Position numbers and translations under genes: made by a program | Shown: in pieces, positions 33,462-43,166 of the stretch | Layout: every line of letters starts with the position of its first letter | How positions within the stretch are numbered: position 1 is the first letter of the stretch | Assembly: GCF_035207705.1 (NCBI RefSeq) | Contig: NZ_CP128187.1 | Location: 3,844,001 to 3,908,000 of the forward strand | Direction of reading: 5' to 3' | Length of the DNA stretch: 64,000 nucleotides | DNA from: Maribacter sp. BPC-D8 | GTDB lineage: Bacteria; Bacteroidota; Bacteroidia; Flavobacteriales; Flavobacteriaceae | Notes under the pieces: generated by a model | What the model was told of the DNA's origin: nothing | The model's database searches: none | What the model saw: only the letters and a program-made list of their open reading frames with translations

Positions 33462-34655
33462 TTAAACGATTTTTAATTCTTTTCCGACTTCTGTAAAAGC
33501 TTTAATGGCAGCATCTAAGTGTTCTTTTGTATGCGCAGCAGATAGTTGAACCCTAATGCGGGCCTTACCTTTTGGCACTACAGGGTAGAAAAAACCAATT
33601 ACATAAATTCCTTTTTCCAGTAACTTATTTGCCATGTCTTGTGATAATTTGGCATCGTATAACATTACAGGTACTATAGCAGAATCTCCATCAACAATGT
33701 CGAAACCCGCGTTTTTAATGCCTTTTTTGAAGTATGCAGTATTTTCTTGCAATTTATCTCGTAACGAAGTGTCGTTTTCTAACATATCGAACACCTTAAT
33801 AGATGCCCCTACTATAGCTGGCGCTAAAGAGTTAGAGAACAAATAAGGTCTAGAGCGTTGTCTTAATAATGTTATAATTTCTTTTTTACCAGTGGTGTAA
33901 CCACCCATGGCACCGCCTAATGCTTTACCAAGTGTACCGGTAATAATGTCAATTCTGCCCATAACACCCTTTTCTTCTAAGGTGCCTTTTCCTTTTTCAC
34001 CTATAAATCCAGTGGCATGGCATTCATCTATCATAACTAATGCATCGTACTTATCGGCTAGATCACAAATTTTATCTAGCGGAGCTACAATACCATCCAT
34101 AGAGAATACGCCGTCGGTAACAATAATTTTAAATCGTGCGCCGTCTTCATTTGCTTTTATAAGTTGTGCTTCTAAATCTTGCATGTCGCTATTAGCATAA
34201 CGGTAGCGCTTAGCTTTACACAAACGCACACCATCAATAATAGAGGCATGGTTTAGAGAATCAGAAATAATAGCATCTTCTGCATTTAGCAAAGGTTCGA
34301 ACACTCCGCCATTGGCATCAAAGGCAGCGGCATATAATATGGTGTCTTCTGTACCATAAAAGTGGGCAATCTTTGCTTCTAATGTCTTGTGTATATCTTG
34401 GGTACCACAAATAAATCGAACAGAAGACATACCGAAGCCATGCGTATCCATAGCATCTTTAGCCGCCTGTATAACATCGGGGTGAGATGAAAGTCCTAAA
34501 TAATTATTAGCACAAAAATTGATAACCTCTTGCCCGGTGTCGATTTTAATTACAGCATCTTGCGGAGAAACAATAATCCGTTCCTCTTTAAAGAGTCCGT
34601 CATTTTTGATGTTCTCAATTTCTTGCTGTAGATGTTCTTTAATTTTTCCGTACAT
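33462..34655 (-). CDS. kbl: Glycine C-acetyltransferase (2-amino-3-ketobutyrate CoA ligase)
   Basis: A 397-residue PLP enzyme of the alpha-oxoamine synthase family. The PLP lysine is K244 in [12 protein letters not shown], with D210 and H213 in [10 protein letters not shown], and the N-terminal [14 protein letters not shown] and [15 protein letters not shown] segments are those of Kbl rather than BioF. It cleaves 2-amino-3-ketobutyrate with CoA to glycine and acetyl-CoA in threonine breakdown. The threonine dehydrogenase gene is not in this window. It lies 6 nt after the addA-like gene. Confidence 0.9.
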   Translation of the reverse strand: MYGKIKEHLQQEIENIKNDGLFKEERIIVSPQDAVIKIDTGQEVINFCANNYLGLSSHPDVIQAAKDAMDTHGFGMSSVRFICGTQDIHKTLEAKIAHFYGTEDTILYAAAFDANGGVFEPLLNAEDAIISDSLNHASIIDGVRLCKAKRYRYANSDMQDLEAQLIKANEDGARFKIIVTDGVFSMDGIVAPLDKICDLADKYDALVMIDECHATGFIGEKGKGTLEEKGVMGRIDIITGTLGKALGGAMGGYTTGKKEIITLLRQRSRPYLFSNSLAPAIVGASIKVFDMLENDTSLRDKLQENTAYFKKGIKNAGFDIVDGDSAIVPVMLYDAKLSQDMANKLLEKGIYVIGFFYPVVPKGKARIRVQLSAAHTKEHLDAAIKAFTEVGKELKIV

Positions 34656-34661
34656 ATTCCT

Positions 34662-37600
34662 TTATATATAATCTAGTTCTATTTCAGTATTAATATACAC
34701 AATGATCTTATGATCTATAGTGTAGCCCATATTTGAAAAACTCTGGGCATAAGTATTTATTTGATGATGATATTTCGGGTTTTGCTCTCCCGTCTTGTAA
34801 TCTATAATGGTAGCGTGGTTATTTTTCAGCACCACCCTATCTGGTCTTTGAACCGTACCATCTGCCATTAATAGGTCGCGTTCATTTAGTACTTCAACAT
34901 CATTTTGGTAAAATTGCGTCAAATCTTTATGAAAGATGACCTTTTTTACAATTTCCTTTATCCCGTTTACTTCTTGCTCTTTTATCAATCCTTTTTGTAG
35001 CGCCATTTGTACAGCTCTATCTAAATCGGCAGTTGTAAAAATAGCGCCTAATATATAATGTATAACATTACCTTGATTAATGGCAACATCTAAGCCCTCG
35101 TCCCATAAAGTTCCGGCTAATGCAAGTATCTTAAAATCGGGCCTATTTATGTTGGTATATATATAAGGTATAGTAAGTTGATCTGTACTGGTTTGTTTTT
35201 TAGAGGTCTGTGGTATTAATTCACCAAAGTCGTATGATAGTTTATCTTGTTGATATTCGCCTATGCTCTTTAGAAAATGAATGAATAGACCAGAATAACT
35301 ATTGGTATTGTGTTCTCCTTTTCTATCAAGCTTGTTGGCGCTAATAATAAACAGGGCATTAACCGCTCTAGTAAGCACTACATATAAAAGGTTAAAAGCA
35401 TCGAGCTGTAATTTTTGATGATCAATTTCATATAGCAATGATTCGATTTCACCGTATTCTTGAACTTCTTGCTTTTTATTAATAAGTACTTCGGAAAAGC
35501 CAAGGAATTCTTCTTTGCTTACCGGAAGCCATAATTTTGGGTCGATCTCTTCATACACATTTGAATTTGCATAGGGGAAAATAACTACCGGAAATTCCAA
35601 CCCTTTAGATTTATGAATGGTCATAATCTGTACCGATTCAATATTTTCGGGTGTACTGATGCTTGCTGAGTTGCCTTTTTTATCCCAATAATCTAAAAAG
35701 GACTGCATGTCTGAGCCATATTTCTGCTCAACATCAAAAACGAGATCCATAAATGCAGAAAGGTGAGCATCTGAAGTAGGGATAAGGTCAAAGGTTTTTA
35801 TGGCATAAGCCAATCCGTCAAAAACTGAAGCTTGTCTAAGTTTAGAAGCATCAAAACCATAGGTTTCAAAAAGGTGTGTATTAAGTTTTCCTAAATTCTC
35901 ATAGATATAGGCATGCTTATCTTTTTTTCCATCCGACAGAAAATTTAAAATCTCATATTGGATCTCTAGTTCTGTAGGTTGAACCATATACCTTATCAAT
36001 TGCACCAAGAAAATAGCTTTGGCACTTTCACTTAGTAATAAAGAATCTGAAGAAACCACGGGAATTTTGTGCTGCATTAAAAAATCTGCCAGCAGAAGAC
36101 CATGCTTTTTCTTTCTTATAATAATACAGATATCGCTATAAGTATAGCCTTGGCTTAAACATTGCTGAATAGTAGCCAATGTGTTCGCTGCATATTCCTC
36201 ATCAGTATCTTCTTCTAATAATGAAATATTTACGTAGCCACCTTCTTTCTGATTGGTTTCTTGTGTATTACCAATTTTAAAGAACTCTTGATATATATCA
36301 TTCTCTAAAAACGGACTTATACTTTGAAAAAAGTTGTTATTGAAGTTGATGATCTCTGCATAACTTCTATAGTTTTTTGGTAGCGTAACCAAATCAGACT
36401 GTATGGTGAATGGGTGCGCTTGATGTGTTGCCAGCTCAAGAAATTGTTCAGCTTTACCACCACGCCATCTATAAATAGCTTGCTTAGGGTCGCCCACTAA
36501 AAACAAAGATCCGATACTGCCCAATTCATCTTCACCCTCCATGGCACTACCAATTAAAGGAATAAGATTTTCCCATTGCATTTGCGAAGTATCTTGAAAT
36601 TCGTCGATGAAATAATGACGATACTTTTCTCCAAGACGCTCGTAAATAAAAGGTGCAGGTTGATCCTTGACCTCTTTTGCAATTAGGGTGTTAAATTCAG
36701 AAATAGACAATTGGTCTTTTTCTTCTTGAATAATCTTCAGTTCTTTCTGTATCGCATTTAATAACGCAAAAGGGATAATGTTTCTATTGATGTTAGCATA
36801 CAATCCCCTTTTATAAATAAGCTGTTTTATTGCTTGATAATGATGAAGTAATTGAGGCGCTAATTCTGCCGGAGCATTTTTAACGGTGGCTTTTACTATT
36901 TTTCCCTCAATTAAATTATCCTCAAGTTTGTTATTGTAGAGTTGTGTAGGAGTAAAGTTTTCAGCAACTATTTTCTTGAAATGGTTAGGTAAGGTTTCTC
37001 TAGGGAAATCTTTTAAATCTAAACCAGATGAAGTGATAACGTCAAGAGCGGCAGTAGCAAGTGCTACAATTTTTTTCTCTAAATTTTTGGTTTCTTTTTT
37101 AAGATGCGTTTGCAGCTTTAGAAAATCGCCTAATTCTATTTCTTGTAAATGTTTTAAATGTTCGGCATTGTTCTCATCGAATATCAGTTTACCAATTTTC
37201 AATAGATCAAAACCAATATCCCAACTACGGTCATCTTCAATTTTTTCAATGGCAAAATCTAAAAGCACTTTTGTAAACTCGGGATCCTCACCCGCTTTAC
37301 TAATAACGCGCTCAACTGCCTCTTGTAAAAGTAGGTCTACATCAAGAACAACCTCAAAGTTTTGAGGGATCTTCAAATCTTTCGCGAAAGTTCTAATAAG
37401 TCTGTGGGTAAACTTATCTATGGTAGAAATATCAAAAAAGGCGTAGTTATGTAGTATTTGCTTTAATCGAAGTTTGCTTAATGCTGGTAGCTCTTCAAAA
37501 GTGTAACTAGTTTCGTTTAGAATGTCATTAAATAACGGATTAGCATCTTCAATAGAAGTAATTTTAGAAAACTCGAACAGGCTGTTCAATATTCTATGTT

Positions 37601-37757
37601 TCATCTCATTTACTGCTTTGTTCGTAAATGTGATAGCTAATATTTTTCTGAAATTCTGCGGCGAAGCCAGTATAATTTTCAAGTAAACCTTAGCAAGAGC
37701 ATAGGTTTTGCCTGATCCGGCAGAGGCATTGTATATGGTAAAAGAATTCCTGGACAC
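34662..37757 (-). CDS. addA: AddA-like UvrD/RecB helicase-nuclease
   Basis: A 1031-residue SF1 helicase with a C-terminal nuclease. Walker A is ASAGSGKT (11-18), followed by ILAITFTNKAVNEMK, IDEFQDTS, LVGDPKQAIYRWRGG, IMTIHKSKGLEFPVV and VVLTRA. The C-terminal nuclease motif is ATIIDYKTGEQ. It should unwind and resect DNA ends with AddB. No ATG lies near the N-terminus; the GTG at 37757 starts the conserved NSFTIYNASAGSGKT. It lies 6 nt before kbl on the same transcript. Confidence 0.88.
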   Translation of the reverse strand: MSRNSFTIYNASAGSGKTYALAKVYLKIILASPQNFRKILAITFTNKAVNEMKHRILNSLFEFSKITSIEDANPLFNDILNETSYTFEELPALSKLRLKQILHNYAFFDISTIDKFTHRLIRTFAKDLKIPQNFEVVLDVDLLLQEAVERVISKAGEDPEFTKVLLDFAIEKIEDDRSWDIGFDLLKIGKLIFDENNAEHLKHLQEIELGDFLKLQTHLKKETKNLEKKIVALATAALDVITSSGLDLKDFPRETLPNHFKKIVAENFTPTQLYNNKLEDNLIEGKIVKATVKNAPAELAPQLLHHYQAIKQLIYKRGLYANINRNIIPFALLNAIQKELKIIQEEKDQLSISEFNTLIAKEVKDQPAPFIYERLGEKYRHYFIDEFQDTSQMQWENLIPLIGSAMEGEDELGSIGSLFLVGDPKQAIYRWRGGKAEQFLELATHQAHPFTIQSDLVTLPKNYRSYAEIINFNNNFFQSISPFLENDIYQEFFKIGNTQETNQKEGGYVNISLLEEDTDEEYAANTLATIQQCLSQGYTYSDICIIIRKKKHGLLLADFLMQHKIPVVSSDSLLLSESAKAIFLVQLIRYMVQPTELEIQYEILNFLSDGKKDKHAYIYENLGKLNTHLFETYGFDASKLRQASVFDGLAYAIKTFDLIPTSDAHLSAFMDLVFDVEQKYGSDMQSFLDYWDKKGNSASISTPENIESVQIMTIHKSKGLEFPVVIFPYANSNVYEEIDPKLWLPVSKEEFLGFSEVLINKKQEVQEYGEIESLLYEIDHQKLQLDAFNLLYVVLTRAVNALFIISANKLDRKGEHNTNSYSGLFIHFLKSIGEYQQDKLSYDFGELIPQTSKKQTSTDQLTIPYIYTNINRPDFKILALAGTLWDEGLDVAINQGNVIHYILGAIFTTADLDRAVQMALQKGLIKEQEVNGIKEIVKKVIFHKDLTQFYQNDVEVLNERDLLMADGTVQRPDRVVLKNNHATIIDYKTGEQNPKYHHQINTYAQSFSNMGYTIDHKIIVYINTEIELDYI

Positions 37758-37832
37758 TGATTTTTACTGCAAATTAAGGATTCCTGTACAGTTCTTAACA
37801 AATTATTACATGAATATAAATGTTAAAATCCG

Positions 37833-37840
37833 TAACTTTG
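37833..37840 (+). promoter_or_regulatory. Candidate -7 box of sod
   Basis: TAACTTTG matches TAnnTTTG and lies 36 nt before the sod ATG. No TTG is found at the -33 position, so the match is only partial. Confidence 0.4.
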
Positions 37841-37876
37841 GTAGACAATTAATATTAATCTAAAAATACATAAATT

Positions 37877-38485
37877 ATGGCTTTTGAACTACCAAAATTG
37901 CCTTACGCCTATGATGCTCTTGAGCCTCATATCGATGCAAGGACAATGGAAATACATCATACAAAACATCACCAAGGATATACATCTAAATTAAATGCTG
38001 CTATAGAGGGTACTGACCTTGCTGGGAAGTCTATAGAAGATATTTTAACAGGATTGGATATGAGTAATGGTGCTGTTAGAAATAACGGTGGCGGATTCTA
38101 CAATCACTCATTATTCTGGACAATCTTATCACCAAACGGTGGTGGAAAGCCAAGTGGCGAATTAGCAGCTGCAATTGATAGCGCTTTTGGTTCTTTCGAA
38201 GAATTCAAAACTAAGTTTACAACTGCTGCGGGTACAAGATTCGGTTCTGGTTGGGCATGGTTATGTGTTCATAAAGGAGGTAAAGTAGAAGTATGTTCTA
38301 CACCAAATCAAGACAATCCATTAATGCCAGGAGTTGAATGTGGAGGTCTACCAATTTTAGGTTTAGATGTATGGGAACATGCATATTACCTAAATTACCA
38401 AAACAAGAGACCAGATTATATTGAAGCGTTTTTCAATATCATTAACTGGGATGAAGTTTCGAAAAGATACGCTAGTAACAAATAA
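37877..38485 (+). CDS. sod: Superoxide dismutase, Mn/Fe family
   Basis: A 202-residue cytoplasmic superoxide dismutase. The metal ligands are H27 ([12 protein letters not shown]), H77 ([11 protein letters not shown]), D164 and H168 ([12 protein letters not shown]). The outer-sphere glutamine is in [10 protein letters not shown], the position used by Mn-type enzymes, and GGGFYNH also favours manganese, though cambialistic use is possible. It has its own promoter and terminator and converges with the small-RNA array. Confidence 0.95.
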   Translation: MAFELPKLPYAYDALEPHIDARTMEIHHTKHHQGYTSKLNAAIEGTDLAGKSIEDILTGLDMSNGAVRNNGGGFYNHSLFWTILSPNGGGKPSGELAAAIDSAFGSFEEFKTKFTTAAGTRFGSGWAWLCVHKGGKVEVCSTPNQDNPLMPGVECGGLPILGLDVWEHAYYLNYQNKRPDYIEAFFNIINWDEVSKRYASNK

Positions 38486-38519
38486 GAAAGAGTAGAAATA
38501 TTCTTAACTATCTTGTAGG

Positions 38520-38554
38520 AAACCACTTATGAATTATTCATGGGTGGTTTTTTT
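38520..38554 (+). terminator. Terminator of sod
   Basis: A long hairpin with AACCAC/GTGGTT outer arms and ATGAAT/ATTCAT inner arms joined by two G-U pairs on the plus strand, then a run of seven or more T residues. The wobble pairs show that it is built for plus-strand RNA. Confidence 0.85.
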
Positions 38555-38567
38555 GGTTTTAAAATAG

Positions 38568-38637
38568 AAAAGGGCGGAGAAATCTCCACCCTTTTCGTCC
38601 CAAATCTTACCATAAACTTAACCTACTTATGCTATGG
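38568..38637 (-). ncRNA. Candidate small RNA, array unit 1
   Basis: Unit closest to sod. On the minus strand the conserved box (38599-38637, reading CCATAGCATAAGTAGGTTAA at its 5' end) leads into terminator arms GGGTGGAG and CTCCGCCC (38572-38591), then T residues. The stem has a T-G (U-G) pair on the minus strand that would be a C-A mismatch on the plus strand, so the minus strand is the transcribed one. It is the most diverged unit. Confidence 0.55.
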
Positions 38638-38776
38638 CGAGACTAAATTACTGGTATTGAGTAAATAAAAAAAGGATTTTTAAGAAAAATATAAACTTTT
38701 ATTTAACAGAAGATGTTTTACTAGGGGTAGGTCATTAGGGCTAACTAGTTGTTTTATAAGCCAATTGGTATAAAAT

Positions 38777-38844
38777 AAAAAGACGGAGCATTGCTCCGTC
38801 TTTTCCCCAAATCTTACCATGAACTTAACCTACTTATGCTATGG
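38777..38844 (-). ncRNA. Candidate small RNA, array unit 2
   Basis: The box (38805-38844) begins with a 5-bp hairpin (ACCAT/ATGGT arms, 20-nt loop), then AAGATTTGGGGAAAA, then terminator GACGGAGC/GCTCCGTC (38782-38800) and a TTTTTATTTT tail on the minus strand. Two promoter-like sites are possible: TATATTTA directly before the box, or TAAGTTTG at 38900-38907 about 55 nt further upstream. The RNA would be about 68 or 115 nt. Confidence 0.6.
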
Positions 38845-38975
38845 TTCTGTAAATATATAGGCATGCGGGGTTTTATAAAAAGCTATTCGTTGTACTTCAC
38901 AAACTTAGGTTGTACTACTAGAATTAAAAATTTAGGAAGATTTTGTGGTTGTGAAGTTAGAAATGGCTGTAAAAT

Positions 38976-39043
38976 AAAAAGACGGAGCATTGCTCCGTCT
39001 TTTCCCCAAATCTTACCATGAACTTAACCTACTTATGCTATGG
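38976..39043 (-). ncRNA. Candidate small RNA, array unit 3
   Basis: The box (39004-39043) and terminator (38981-38999) are identical to unit 2. The rest of the 200-bp unit is also close to unit 2, with scattered substitutions, so the two arose by a recent tandem duplication. TAAGTTTG is kept at 39099-39106 and TACATTTA lies directly before the box. Confidence 0.6.
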
Positions 39044-39176
39044 TTCTGTAAATGTATAGGCATATGGGCTATTATAAAAAGCTATTCGTTGTACGTCACA
39101 AACTTAAGTTGTAATGCTAGAATTGAAAGTTTAAGAAGATTTTGTGCGGTGGTGAAGTTAGAAATGGCTGTAAAAT

Positions 39177-39245
39177 AAAAAGACGGAGCATTGCTCCGTC
39201 CTTTTCCCCAAATCTTACCATGAACTTAACCTACTTATGCTATGG
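39177..39245 (-). ncRNA. Candidate small RNA, array unit 4
   Basis: The box (39206-39245) is identical to units 2 and 3 and the terminator stem (39182-39200) is the same, with one extra base between them. TACATTTA directly precedes the box. The remaining spacer sequence differs from units 2 and 3, and TAAGTTTG is absent. Confidence 0.58.
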
Positions 39246-39370
39246 TTCTGTAAATGTAATAGGCTTATTAATGATTGTAAAAGGTATTGGCTGAAAGTCT
39301 CGTAATTACGTTAAAAAGAGCTTTGTGAAGAAACGGATTACAATTTGGTGGCGAGAAAAAATGGCAAATA

Positions 39371-39440
39371 AAAAAGGTGGAGAAATCTCCACCTTTTTTG
39401 CCCCAAATCTTACCATGAACTTAACCTACTTATGCTATGG
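39371..39440 (-). ncRNA. Candidate small RNA, array unit 5
   Basis: Unit nearest purF. The box (39401-39440) is identical, but the terminator is a different stem, GGTGGAGA/TCTCCACC (39376-39393), that keeps the same position and shape. TACATTTA again precedes the box. Different stem sequence behind an identical box shows that the hairpin is conserved as structure. Confidence 0.58.
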
Positions 39441-39501
39441 TAGCTCTAAATGTAAAGCTGGTTAATTCAAATCGACCATTCAGTCGTTAAAATACTTTAT
39501 T

Positions 39502-39540
39502 CATCGATGAAATACACAAATAGAGTGCATTTCATCGATG
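39502..39540 (-). terminator. Hairpin after purF
   Basis: A perfect 12-bp inverted repeat, CATCGATGAAAT/ATTTCATCGATG, with a 15-nt loop, starting 6 nt after the purF stop. There is no T-run, so termination may be weak or the hairpin may protect the purF 3' end. Confidence 0.5.
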
Positions 39541-39546
39541 TATTAT

Positions 39547-41445
39547 TTAATATGCGCGTTCGTTGTTGCCTTCATAAAAGTTTATAAAAGCCTTATTTAC
39601 TACTCTATTTCCACCTGGTGTTGGGTAGTTACCGGTAAAATACCAATCGCCTAAGTTTTTAGGACAAGCCTCATGCAGGTTTTCAATGGTTTGGTAAATA
39701 ATAGATACTTCAGCGTTTATTCCCTCAGGACTAAGCAGCTCTCCTGTTTTCTTAGAAATCTGTTTCGCTGTAAACGGAGCATAGAATTCTTTTACGTAAT
39801 TAATTACATCATTATCATGACTATCGACTTGTGTCAAGCACTTTTTGTAAATATCTTCTACGATATGCATAGAGTTATTATCTTCGTGTAAAGCTAAAGC
39901 TGCTTTGAAGGCAATAAAGTCTTCTAGTTTGGCCATATCAATACCATAACAATCTGGATATCTAATTTGCGGTGCAGAAGATACTACGATAATTTTCCCA
40001 GGAGATAATCTATCTAGTATTCTTAAAATACTCTTTTTAAGTGTGGTACCGCGAACAATACTATCATCGATAATAACTAGATTGTCACCTTTCTTTACTG
40101 ATCCATAAGAAATGTCATAAACGTGTGCTACAAGATCGTCTCTACTACTATCTTGAGTAATGAATGTTCTAAGCTTCGCATCTTTAATAGCAACTTTCTC
40201 TATTCTAGGGCGTACATCTAGTATTTCATGCAATTGTTCACCTGTAATACCTGTACCTAAAGCTAGTATTTGCTCTTCCTTTTTCTTATTAAGGTAGTTT
40301 TGAGCTTCCTTAACCATTCCGTAGAAAGAAGTTTCGGCAGTATTTGGTATATAAGAAAAAACGGTATTCTTAATATCCTCATTAATAGCTTCTAATATTT
40401 GAGGAAATACCAACTTACCTAAAGCTTTACGCTCTTGGTAAATTTCTTTATCGCTACCTCTAGAGAAATAGATACGTTCAAAAGAACATGCTTTTCGCTC
40501 TTTAGGTTCTAATATTTGTTTAATGTCGCTGGTGCCATTCTTTTTAATAATGATAGCAGCACCCGGATCCAATTCTTTTACCTCTTCATAAGGTACGTTG
40601 AATACAGTCTGTATTGCCGGTCTTTCTGATGCTACTACAACAACTTCGTCATCTCTATAGTAGTATGCAGGTCTAATACCGCTTGGATCTCTTAATACAA
40701 AAGCATCACCATGACCAAGTAAACCAGCCATTGCATAACCGCCATCAAAATTTTTGGCAGCCCTTCTTAATATTTTGTACACCTTTAAGCGTTCGGCAAT
40801 AAGTGGAGAAGCTTCCTGTTTGGTATATCCTTCCTTTTTAATTTGCTTGTATAATTTAGCAACCGCATCATCTAGAAAATGACCTATCTTTTCCATTACG
40901 GTAACGGTATCAGCCATTTCTTTTGGGTGTTGCCCAAGCTGAATTAAATTATCGAAAAGTTCATGAACATTGGTCATGTTGAAGTTACCTGCAACAATAA
41001 GGTTACGGTGCATCCAATTATTCTGTCTTATAAAAGGGTGAACACTTTCAATGCTATTTTTACCAAAAGTACCGTAACGTACATGACCTAAAAGTAACTC
41101 GCCTATATAAGGTATGTGCTTTTTTTGCAAAGCCACATCATCTTCATACTCCGGGTGCTCTTTAAGTTCAGAATTGATACGGTCGTTTATTTGGGCAAAA
41201 ATATCTTGTATAGGCTGTTGCTGACATGAACGAACACGACTCATGTAACGTTCCCCTGCTTTGACATCTAATTTAATACTGGCAAAACCTGCACCATCTT
41301 GACCACGATTGTGCTGTTTTTCCATCATTAGATACATTTTATTTACACCATAAAATGCTGTTCCATACTTTTCCTTGTAATACTCTAATGGTTTTAACAA
41401 CCGTATTACAGAAATACCACACTCATGCTTAATTGCGTCACTCAT
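39547..41445 (-). CDS. purF: Amidophosphoribosyltransferase (PurF)
   Basis: A 632-residue enzyme of the first step of purine synthesis, making phosphoribosylamine from PRPP and glutamine. The glutaminase nucleophile is C9 after an 8-residue propeptide (MSDAIKHE). GHVRYGTFG and NFDGGYAMAG belong to the Ntn domain. The PRPP loop is VIIDDSIVRGTT. The length over 600 is typical of flavobacterial PurF, longer than the usual 470-500. It is last in the operon with purN, rnhA and pfkB, 44 nt after pfkB. Confidence 0.93.
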   Translation of the reverse strand: MSDAIKHECGISVIRLLKPLEYYKEKYGTAFYGVNKMYLMMEKQHNRGQDGAGFASIKLDVKAGERYMSRVRSCQQQPIQDIFAQINDRINSELKEHPEYEDDVALQKKHIPYIGELLLGHVRYGTFGKNSIESVHPFIRQNNWMHRNLIVAGNFNMTNVHELFDNLIQLGQHPKEMADTVTVMEKIGHFLDDAVAKLYKQIKKEGYTKQEASPLIAERLKVYKILRRAAKNFDGGYAMAGLLGHGDAFVLRDPSGIRPAYYYRDDEVVVVASERPAIQTVFNVPYEEVKELDPGAAIIIKKNGTSDIKQILEPKERKACSFERIYFSRGSDKEIYQERKALGKLVFPQILEAINEDIKNTVFSYIPNTAETSFYGMVKEAQNYLNKKKEEQILALGTGITGEQLHEILDVRPRIEKVAIKDAKLRTFITQDSSRDDLVAHVYDISYGSVKKGDNLVIIDDSIVRGTTLKKSILRILDRLSPGKIIVVSSAPQIRYPDCYGIDMAKLEDFIAFKAALALHEDNNSMHIVEDIYKKCLTQVDSHDNDVINYVKEFYAPFTAKQISKKTGELLSPEGINAEVSIIYQTIENLHEACPKNLGDWYFTGNYPTPGGNRVVNKAFINFYEGNNERAY

Positions 41446-41489
41446 TGTTTTTGGTATTAAAAAAGCCCCAAAAAATTGAGGCTAGGGGA

Positions 41490-42416
41490 TTATTGTAATT
41501 CTATATCAAACTGAGTCAGTCTTTTAAACTGATGCAGTCTCTCTCTAATTTCTTTACGATCTAAATCAATCATTCTTTCTGTGCCGAATTTCTCAACACT
41601 AAACGATGCCAAATTAGATCCGTGAATAATAGCCTTCTTCATATTCTCAAAAGAACTATCATCGCTAGCTGCTAAGTAACCTGAAAAGCCACCTGCAAAA
41701 GTATCACCTGCACCTGTTGGATCAAACACCTCTTCTAAAGGTAATGCCGGTGCAAAAAATATTTGGTCTTCATTAAATAACAAAGCACCGTGTTCTCCTT
41801 TTTTGATCACCACATATTTAGGTCCCATGGTAAAAATCTTTTGTGCTGCTTTAACTAAAGAGTATTCGCCAGTTAATTGTCTAGCTTCCTCATCGTTAAT
41901 AGTTAATACGTCAATATGTTTAATGACTTCCATTAAATCATTCAAAGCATTGTCCATCCAAAAATTCATGGTGTCCAATATGATTAATTTTGGTCGTTTT
42001 TTCATCTGATTAATTACACCTAATTGAACAATTGGGTGAAGATTACCTAGCATTACAACATCGGCATCATTATAATCTTCAGGAACTACAGGATTGAAGT
42101 CTTCTAAGGTGTTTAATTCTGTAACAAGCGTATCTCTTGAATTTAAATCGTTATGGTATTTACCTTTCCAGAAGAAAGTTTTACCACCTTTTACGATTTC
42201 TAAGCCAGAAATGTCAATACCTCTGTCAGTTAAAAGATCTAAATATTCTTGTGGTAAATCATCACCAACTATAGAGATAATAGCTGAATCTACATCGAAT
42301 TGAGATGCTGCTAAGCCAATATAGGTAGCTGCGCCGCCTAAAATTTTATCTGTTTTTCCAAAAGGAGTTTCGATGGCGTCAAAAGCGACAGTACCTACTA
42401 TTAAAAGCTTGCCCAT
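41490..42416 (-). CDS. PfkB family carbohydrate kinase
   Basis: A 308-residue ribokinase-type sugar or nucleoside kinase. The N-terminal GGAATYIGLAASQF binds substrate, and the C-terminal DPTGAGDTFAGGFSGYLA holds the catalytic aspartate and the anion hole. Several PfkB proteins are adenosine kinases; its place just before purF in a purine operon makes a nucleoside or ribose substrate attractive, but that is inference. Confidence 0.88.
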   Translation of the reverse strand: MGKLLIVGTVAFDAIETPFGKTDKILGGAATYIGLAASQFDVDSAIISIVGDDLPQEYLDLLTDRGIDISGLEIVKGGKTFFWKGKYHNDLNSRDTLVTELNTLEDFNPVVPEDYNDADVVMLGNLHPIVQLGVINQMKKRPKLIILDTMNFWMDNALNDLMEVIKHIDVLTINDEEARQLTGEYSLVKAAQKIFTMGPKYVVIKKGEHGALLFNEDQIFFAPALPLEEVFDPTGAGDTFAGGFSGYLAASDDSSFENMKKAIIHGSNLASFSVEKFGTERMIDLDRKEIRERLHQFKRLTQFDIELQ

Positions 42417-42530
42417 AAAATTGTAAAAATTTAAGCTGCAAATATACGATTTTGAAGGGCTAATTAAAATGGTTTATCAAATACAAATGGTAATAATTGT
42501 TAAAGGCGAATTGTTGATATAAAATACCAA

Positions 42531-43166
42531 CTATTTCCTACCAAAATCAGCAGGAATTTCTCCCCAAGCTTTTGTTTCCCATTTTACAATAACAGTACTG
42601 TATTGGTTTTTCTTTAACCATTCAACAGCCCTATCTACAAGTTCAAATAAATTCTTGTTTTTAGCAGATACTGTTAGTTTGGTGTTGCATTTTTTTTTGC
42701 GCACCCAACTCATGGCAGTTCTAGAATCTGTGTAGATAATGCGGTCACTATTACGCTCTTTTAAAAATGCTAGTCCGTGAACCAGCGCTAAAAACTCCCC
42801 AATATTATTAGTCCCTTGCGGAAAAGGACCTTGTTTAAATAATTTTTTACCCGTTTTAGTATCTACCCCTTGGTATTCCATAACTCCGGGATTTCCGCTA
42901 GAAGCCGCATCAACAGAAATAGAATGATAATTAGGTAGCCCTATTCGTTTCAATTCCTCTTTTGATAATGAAGGTGCTGTTTTTTTCTTTCCTTTAAAAT
43001 CGGCATAATTACCATTGTAGGCTTTTTTGGCGACATCAAAAGATTCAAAAGATTTGTATTCTGCACCTGCATAGTTTGCAATAGATTTTTTGCATTCTTT
43101 CCATGAATCAAAGATGCCTGGCTTTTTACCTTTCCAAACGACATAGAATTTTCCTTTTTTAGCCAT
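42531..43166 (-). CDS. rnhA: Ribonuclease HI with N-terminal viroplasmin domain
   Basis: A 211-residue protein. Residues 4-51 form the caulimovirus-viroplasmin-like RNA:DNA-hybrid-binding domain (FYVVWKGKKPGIFDSWKECKKSI). The RNase H domain has the catalytic residues D86 (SVDAASSGNPG), E124 (NNIGEFLAL) and D147 (IYTDSRTA) and a C-terminal aspartate in PADFG. It cleaves RNA in RNA:DNA hybrids. Its ATG overlaps the purN stop by one base (TAATG), which suggests coupled translation. Confidence 0.9.
   Translation of the reverse strand: MAKKGKFYVVWKGKKPGIFDSWKECKKSIANYAGAEYKSFESFDVAKKAYNGNYADFKGKKKTAPSLSKEELKRIGLPNYHSISVDAASSGNPGVMEYQGVDTKTGKKLFKQGPFPQGTNNIGEFLALVHGLAFLKERNSDRIIYTDSRTAMSWVRKKKCNTKLTVSAKNKNLFELVDRAVEWLKKNQYSTVIVKWETKAWGEIPADFGRK

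Larger units (their letters stand above)
38555..39546. repeat. Tandem array of about 200-bp units
   Basis: Five units occupy the gene-free gap of 1061 bp between sod and purF. Hairpin-to-hairpin distances are 210, 199, 201 and 194 bp. Open frames on either strand are not conserved between units. Near unit 5 the spacer also carries TTGTGA...TTACAA around AGAAACGGA (39323-39343), resembling the end hairpins of repeats A and B at 7.3-7.9 kb. Confidence 0.75.

Noticed and set aside
38791..39178. Two plus-strand open frames of 62-76 codons in the repeat array, both starting MLRLFPKSYHELNLL
   Set aside because: They share sequence only because they read across the same repeated box and terminator. 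They start inside terminator hairpins and are not kept in the other units.
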